A DNA stretch of 10,349 nucleotides from Mariprofundaceae bacterium. Its GTDB lineage: Bacteria > Pseudomonadota > Zetaproteobacteria > Mariprofundales > Mariprofundaceae. The stretch is from assembly GCA_030950835.1 (NCBI GenBank), contig JAUZQU010000101.1, forward strand, positions 1 through 10,349. Direction: 5' to 3'. This document shows, one piece after another, positions 6,785 through 10,349 of this stretch (positions within the stretch are counted from its first letter, which is position 1; each line of letters begins with the position of its first letter). The notes under the pieces are model-generated. The model made no database searches and was not told the origin of the DNA. It saw only the letters and a list, made by a program, of their open reading frames with translations. The translations under genes were made by a program, and so were the position numbers.

Positions 6785-8115
6785 TGCGTTATAGCTTAGT
6801 GATGCTTGCGGCTTTAAGTGTATTGCCGATGCAGGTTGCAGCTGAGCAAACACCGCTTTCAGCTCAACCACCTCAGCTTATTGAGGCAAGTGGTTCAGCG
6901 ATGGAGTTTGGTGGTAGTGTGCGTTTGCGTTATGAAGTTAAACAAGACTTTGGTTTTGGTTCTACAGCCGCTTCCAACACGCAAGATTACTGGTTGTCGC
7001 AACTGCGATTTTATATGAAGTGGCAGGCAAGTGACAAGGTGAATGTTCACCTTGAAGCCCAAGATGCGCGTATTCATCAAGCATTTTCTGATCACAGCAT
7101 CAGCAACACCTCCACGCCCAATATTTTTGAAGATCAGCTTGATATTCACCAAGCTTATGTAGATGTGCATTTAAATGGTGGTGATAGCACGCTAAGGATT
7201 GGTCGGCAGAAGTTGAATATTGCTGCCCAACGTTTGATTGCTTCGTTGGAATGGGTGAATACAGCGCGGGTATGGGATGGTCTGCGTTGGACATCGCATT
7301 TTGCAGATAATCAACATACCGTAGATGTTTTTATTACCCAATTGGTGCCAGTCAACCCCACGGCTGCGAACAACCATGATACTACAGGCAGCCGCATGTT
7401 CAATAGTCATTTTAATGGCATTTATTATACCAACACATCATGGCTAGCCGACCTACAAAGCGAAGTTTACCTGCTACAACGCCAAGAAAGCATGGCACAA
7501 GATGATATTCAAACATTAGGCATACGTTTGGCATATCAACAGGGTGATTACGATGCAGATATGGAGTGGATGAATCAATCGGGTGAGTTTGGTGGTATGA
7601 ACCATCAAGCATCGGCTTATCACTTGGGTGCAGGCATGAAGTTGAAAGCCCTAGCGACGCATGTAGGCATCGCTTACAACTTTGCCAGTGGTGATAGTGA
7701 TGCCACGGATAACCAACATCAAACATTTGATAATTTATATCCTCTTAATCATGCTTATTACGGGTTTATGGACTTCTTTTCGTTGCAAAACATGCGTAAT
7801 GCGGAGTTGGTTGCTAAAACCAAGTTATCCAAGAACCTAGTCTTGCGCACGGCATGGCAAGGCTTTTGGCTGGATGAGGAAGACAACGATGCTTGGTATA
7901 ATGCAGGGGCTAAAGCTGTGCGGCAGGCAACTACCGATGTGGCATCGGATGTGGGGCAAGAGATTGATATCACCCTGATTTATAAGCTACCCAAGCAGAA
8001 GATGAAGCTGGTGGCTGGATATAGTCGTTTCTTTTCGGGAGATTATATCAAGCAAACAGGTGTGAGCAGTGCAGAAGCAGATTTCCTTTTTGTGCAAAGC
8101 AAATGGAGTTTTTAG
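6784..8115 (+). CDS. Alginate-export-family outer-membrane beta-barrel protein
   Basis: The 443-residue product starts with a signal peptide (MRYSLVMLAALSVLPMQVAA, likely cleaved after A20). The mature chain shows alternating beta-strand patterns and ends in phenylalanine (KWSF), as outer-membrane barrels do. Segments typical of the AlgE-like alginate-export family include LSQLRFYMKWQ (71-81), HQAYVDVHL (122-130), LRIGRQKLN followed by AAQRLIASLEWVNTARVWDGLRW (137-169), LNHAYYGFMDF (321-331), and GQEIDITLIYKL (391-402) near the end. Family members are 18-strand-type channels for anionic polysaccharide or other solutes, and many have no known substrate. The substrate here is unknown, and no alginate synthesis gene is seen. 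Its start overlaps the cheW stop by one base, so it is co-translated with chemotaxis proteins, which is unusual for a porin. It may let in or export the compound sensed by the downstream receptor; that is inference. Confidence 0.82.
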   Translation: MRYSLVMLAALSVLPMQVAAEQTPLSAQPPQLIEASGSAMEFGGSVRLRYEVKQDFGFGSTAASNTQDYWLSQLRFYMKWQASDKVNVHLEAQDARIHQAFSDHSISNTSTPNIFEDQLDIHQAYVDVHLNGGDSTLRIGRQKLNIAAQRLIASLEWVNTARVWDGLRWTSHFADNQHTVDVFITQLVPVNPTAANNHDTTGSRMFNSHFNGIYYTNTSWLADLQSEVYLLQRQESMAQDDIQTLGIRLAYQQGDYDADMEWMNQSGEFGGMNHQASAYHLGAGMKLKALATHVGIAYNFASGDSDATDNQHQTFDNLYPLNHAYYGFMDFFSLQNMRNAELVAKTKLSKNLVLRTAWQGFWLDEEDNDAWYNAGAKAVRQATTDVASDVGQEIDITLIYKLPKQKMKLVAGYSRFFSGDYIKQTGVSSAEADFLFVQSKWSF

Positions 8116-8131
8116 AAGAGAGTCTAGGCAT

Positions 8132-8197
8132 CACAAATGGATCAAAAACGGGTCACAAGTTGGACAGAAGTCGGGCATAAGTTAGACATAAGTTGAG
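8132..8197 (+). repeat. Six degenerate 11-base tandem repeats between porin and MCP genes
   Basis: Units begin at 8132, 8143, 8154, 8165, 8176 and 8187, each exactly 11 bases apart, with approximate consensus CANAAGTTGGA. The last four are best conserved (CACAAGTTGGA, CAGAAGTCGGG, CATAAGTTAGA, CATAAGTTGAG); the first two are weaker. The array fills most of the 102-base gap between the porin stop and the MCP start and ends 6 bases before AAGGAG (8204-8209). One unit per helical turn would place every copy on the same DNA face. Its function is unknown, and it shows no inverted symmetry that would suggest a terminator. Confidence 0.75.
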
Positions 8198-8217
8198 TGA
8201 AACAAGGAGCAAGTATC

Positions 8218-10349
8218 ATGAATATGAAATCACTACGCATAGGACATCGTTTAGGGCTAAGTTTTGGGCTTATTCTTATCATTTTGCTGGGTTTTGGACT
8301 ATTTGCCAAGTCCACGATGGAGGATTTAGCGAGTTTAACGGACAAATTGTACGATCACCCCTTTTTGGTGAGTACAAGCATGTTAAAAATTAACATTGCA
8401 GCCACACAAATGCATTTGGAACTACAAGAGGCAGTGTTGACAGGCTCAGACAAGGTTATTCGTGAAACTATTGCAGTGATGCAAAAGTTAGAAGACCAAG
8501 CCATGCAGGATTTTAAGGTGGTGAAAAAAGGATTCCTAGGTGATCAGGCGCATGTTGTGGCAGCAGAAGAAGCCTTTCAAGCTTGGGATCCCGTGTGGAA
8601 AGATATGATGGAGATGGGCAAACATGCTACACCACAACAAATTGAAGATTATGATGTAGCGTTTAACAACCCCGCTTTTGAACTGATGTTAGAGAAGAAT
8701 GCATATTTGATTGATTTTTCTTTTGCGAAAGCCGATGCATTTATGGGCAAGGCAAGTCATACCCATGATGCAGCGATTGCGACCACGTATGGGTTGCTTG
8801 CTTTAGCCGTATTATTGGCGTTGGCATTCGGGTTTTTGGTTACCAGAAGCATTGTGCGCCCTGTGACACAGGCTATGCAAGCCGCAGAAGCTATTGCAGG
8901 CGGCAATTTAAATAATGATATCACTTCAGATAGGCAGGATGAAGTAGGAAAGCTATTGGCATCATTAAAGAATATGCAAGATGTACTTGTTGAAAATAGA
9001 GGTAGAAATGCAGACTTTGAAGGGCAACTGGATGCGATTAATAAAGTGATGGCAACGATTGAGTTTAATTTGGATGGTACGATTCGTGTTGCCAATGATA
9101 ACTTTTTGCAAGTGATGGGTTATGACTTGAATGAGGTTGAAGGTAAACATCATAGCATATTTGTGGAGCCAGAATATAAAAATAGCATTGAATATACGCA
9201 GTTTTGGCAGCGTTTGAATAATGGTGAGTCTACGTCTGATCAGTTCTTACGCCTTGGCAAAGGGGGCAAAGAAGTTTGGATTCAAGCTTCGTATAACCCG
9301 ATTCGTGATGCCAATGGGGATGTTTATAAAGTGGTAAAATTTGCTACGGATATTACGGCGCAAAAAGTGGCTTCGCGTGCCTTAGAATCCATGATGGGTG
9401 AAGCGAAAGAGGTGTTGCAAGCGGTTGCCAAGCAAGACTTACGCTTGAATGTGCAGGGTGAGTATGATGGTGAGTTAGGCGAGCTTAAAGATGCGGTGAA
9501 CAGTACGGTGGAAAGCTTGCGTAATATTGTGGGTGATATTCTTAATGTGGCAGGTGATATTAGCTCAGGTGCGGGTGAAATCAATGAGGGTAACACCAAT
9601 TTGAGCGAGCGCACCCAAGAGCAAGCTGCAGCATTGGAAGAGACTGCAGCCAGTGTGGAAGAAATGACCAGTACGGTGCAACAAAATGCAGATAATGCGC
9701 GTCAAGCCAATCAATTGGCAGTGAGTGCGCGTGAACAGGCTGAAAGTGGTGGGGCGATTGTGGGTAATGTGGTGACTGCGATGGCAGGTATTACTTCCAG
9801 CAGCAAACGTATTGCGGACATCATCAGTGTGATTGATCAAATTGCCTTCCAAACCAACTTGCTTGCCTTAAATGCAGCAGTCGAAGCGGCAAGGGCAGGT
9901 GAACAAGGTCGTGGTTTTGCGGTGGTGGCAGCAGAAGTGCGTGCTTTGGCACAACGCAGCGCGGAAGCAGCCAAGGAAATCACGGGTTTAATCAATGAAA
10001 GTGTGGAAAGTGTAGGGCAAGGCTCGAAATTGGTGGATGAATCGGGCGAGGCTTTGACTGAAATTGTGGGTTCGGTGCAAAAGGTTGCAGATATTATCTC
10101 TGAAATCACCGCCGCTAGCCAAGAGCAATCGTCAGGTATTGAGCAAATCAATAAAGCAATCACGCAAATGGATGCAACCACCCAGCAAAATGCAGCGCTG
10201 GTTGAAGAAGCTGCGGCGGCGGCGGAAGGGCTTGATGACCAAGCAGGTGATATGCAGCAAATGATGAAGGGTTTCACCTTGGATGATGAGAATCAACAAG
10301 AGAAAAGAAAAACGAAGACCGCCAATCAACAAAAAAGCAGCAAGGGTAA
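8218..10349 (+). CDS. Methyl-accepting chemotaxis protein with periplasmic sensor, HAMP and PAS domains (3' end outside window)
   Basis: The frame runs from ATG 8218, with AAGGAG 8 bases upstream, to the window edge without a stop: 710 codons are seen and the gene continues. TM1 is at about residues 12-30, an extracytoplasmic sensor region of roughly 155 residues follows, and TM2 is at about 187-208. A HAMP domain (209-261, with R214-P215) comes next, then a PAS domain (about 277-384) whose end reads WIQASYNPIRDANG and VVKFATDIT. A second HAMP-like segment (386-440) is followed by the coiled-coil signalling domain. The adaptation region includes QEQAAALEETAASVEEM (468-484). The hairpin tip around QIAFQTNLLALNAAVEAARAG (541-561) and GRGFAVVAAEVR (564-575) is conserved. 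The ligand is unknown; a PAS domain suggests a redox, gas or small-molecule input in addition to the periplasmic one. The last residues seen are Lys/Gln/Ser-rich, so the end is probably near. Confidence 0.94.
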   Translation, partial: MNMKSLRIGHRLGLSFGLILIILLGFGLFAKSTMEDLASLTDKLYDHPFLVSTSMLKINIAATQMHLELQEAVLTGSDKVIRETIAVMQKLEDQAMQDFKVVKKGFLGDQAHVVAAEEAFQAWDPVWKDMMEMGKHATPQQIEDYDVAFNNPAFELMLEKNAYLIDFSFAKADAFMGKASHTHDAAIATTYGLLALAVLLALAFGFLVTRSIVRPVTQAMQAAEAIAGGNLNNDITSDRQDEVGKLLASLKNMQDVLVENRGRNADFEGQLDAINKVMATIEFNLDGTIRVANDNFLQVMGYDLNEVEGKHHSIFVEPEYKNSIEYTQFWQRLNNGESTSDQFLRLGKGGKEVWIQASYNPIRDANGDVYKVVKFATDITAQKVASRALESMMGEAKEVLQAVAKQDLRLNVQGEYDGELGELKDAVNSTVESLRNIVGDILNVAGDISSGAGEINEGNTNLSERTQEQAAALEETAASVEEMTSTVQQNADNARQANQLAVSAREQAESGGAIVGNVVTAMAGITSSSKRIADIISVIDQIAFQTNLLALNAAVEAARAGEQGRGFAVVAAEVRALAQRSAEAAKEITGLINESVESVGQGSKLVDESGEALTEIVGSVQKVADIISEITAASQEQSSGIEQINKAITQMDATTQQNAALVEEAAAAAEGLDDQAGDMQQMMKGFTLDDENQQEKRKTKTANQQKSSKG

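Noticed and set aside
8142..8345. - strand open frame covering the 11-base repeats, with a partly periodic end
   Set aside because: The periodic look comes from the DNA repeat, the frame runs antisense into the conserved MCP start, and there is no ribosome-binding site or known family.
10347..10349. TAA at the last three bases as the stop of the MCP gene
   Set aside because: The MCP frame reads AAG (10342-10344), GGT (10345-10347), then an incomplete AA. The TAA is out of frame, so the gene runs past the window.

Overview
The window looks like a chromosomal segment of a motile, Gram-negative proteobacterium of moderate GC content. The support is an outer-membrane beta-barrel protein with a signal peptide, a CheA/CheW/MCP chemotaxis set, and a sigma-54-type promoter in front of cheY. 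I cannot name the species; a gamma- or zetaproteobacterium would fit. I see no rRNA, tRNA, CRISPR array, insertion sequence or phage gene.

Left part (1-2587, + strand): the window opens inside the last part of a gene whose product ends in the winged-helix domain of DpnI/Dam-replacing restriction enzymes. Two GT-B fold, family-4-type glycosyltransferases follow, joined by an ATGA overlap. They probably act in building a surface polysaccharide or lipopolysaccharide glycan.

Middle (2584-3824): an actin-like ATPase of the ParM/StbA type lies on the - strand, converging on the second glycosyltransferase with interlocked stop codons. It has its own sigma-70-type promoter and no recognisable ParR partner. 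The divergent spacer between it and cheY carries that promoter on one strand and a good -24/-12 sigma-54 element on the other.

Right part (3825-10349, + strand): a compact chemotaxis operon in the order cheY, cheA, cheW, an alginate-export-type outer-membrane barrel, then a methyl-accepting chemotaxis protein (MCP). cheA/cheW overlap by 4 bases (ATGA) and cheW/porin by 1 base (TAATG), so the porin is physically part of the signalling operon. The 102-base gap between porin and MCP holds six degenerate copies of an 11-base tandem repeat. The MCP has a periplasmic sensor region, HAMP, a cytoplasmic PAS domain, a second HAMP-like segment and the conserved signalling hairpin; its frame is still open at the right edge.

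Reading the parts together: the MCP would sense a ligand outside the cytoplasm and a second signal through PAS, CheW would link it to CheA, and CheA would phosphorylate the adjacent CheY. The barrel in the same operon may admit or export the compound being sensed. No cheB, cheR or cheZ is present in the window. The most unusual points are the porin inside the che operon, the helically phased 11-base repeat before the receptor, the orphan actin, and the non-canonical P2 region of CheA.
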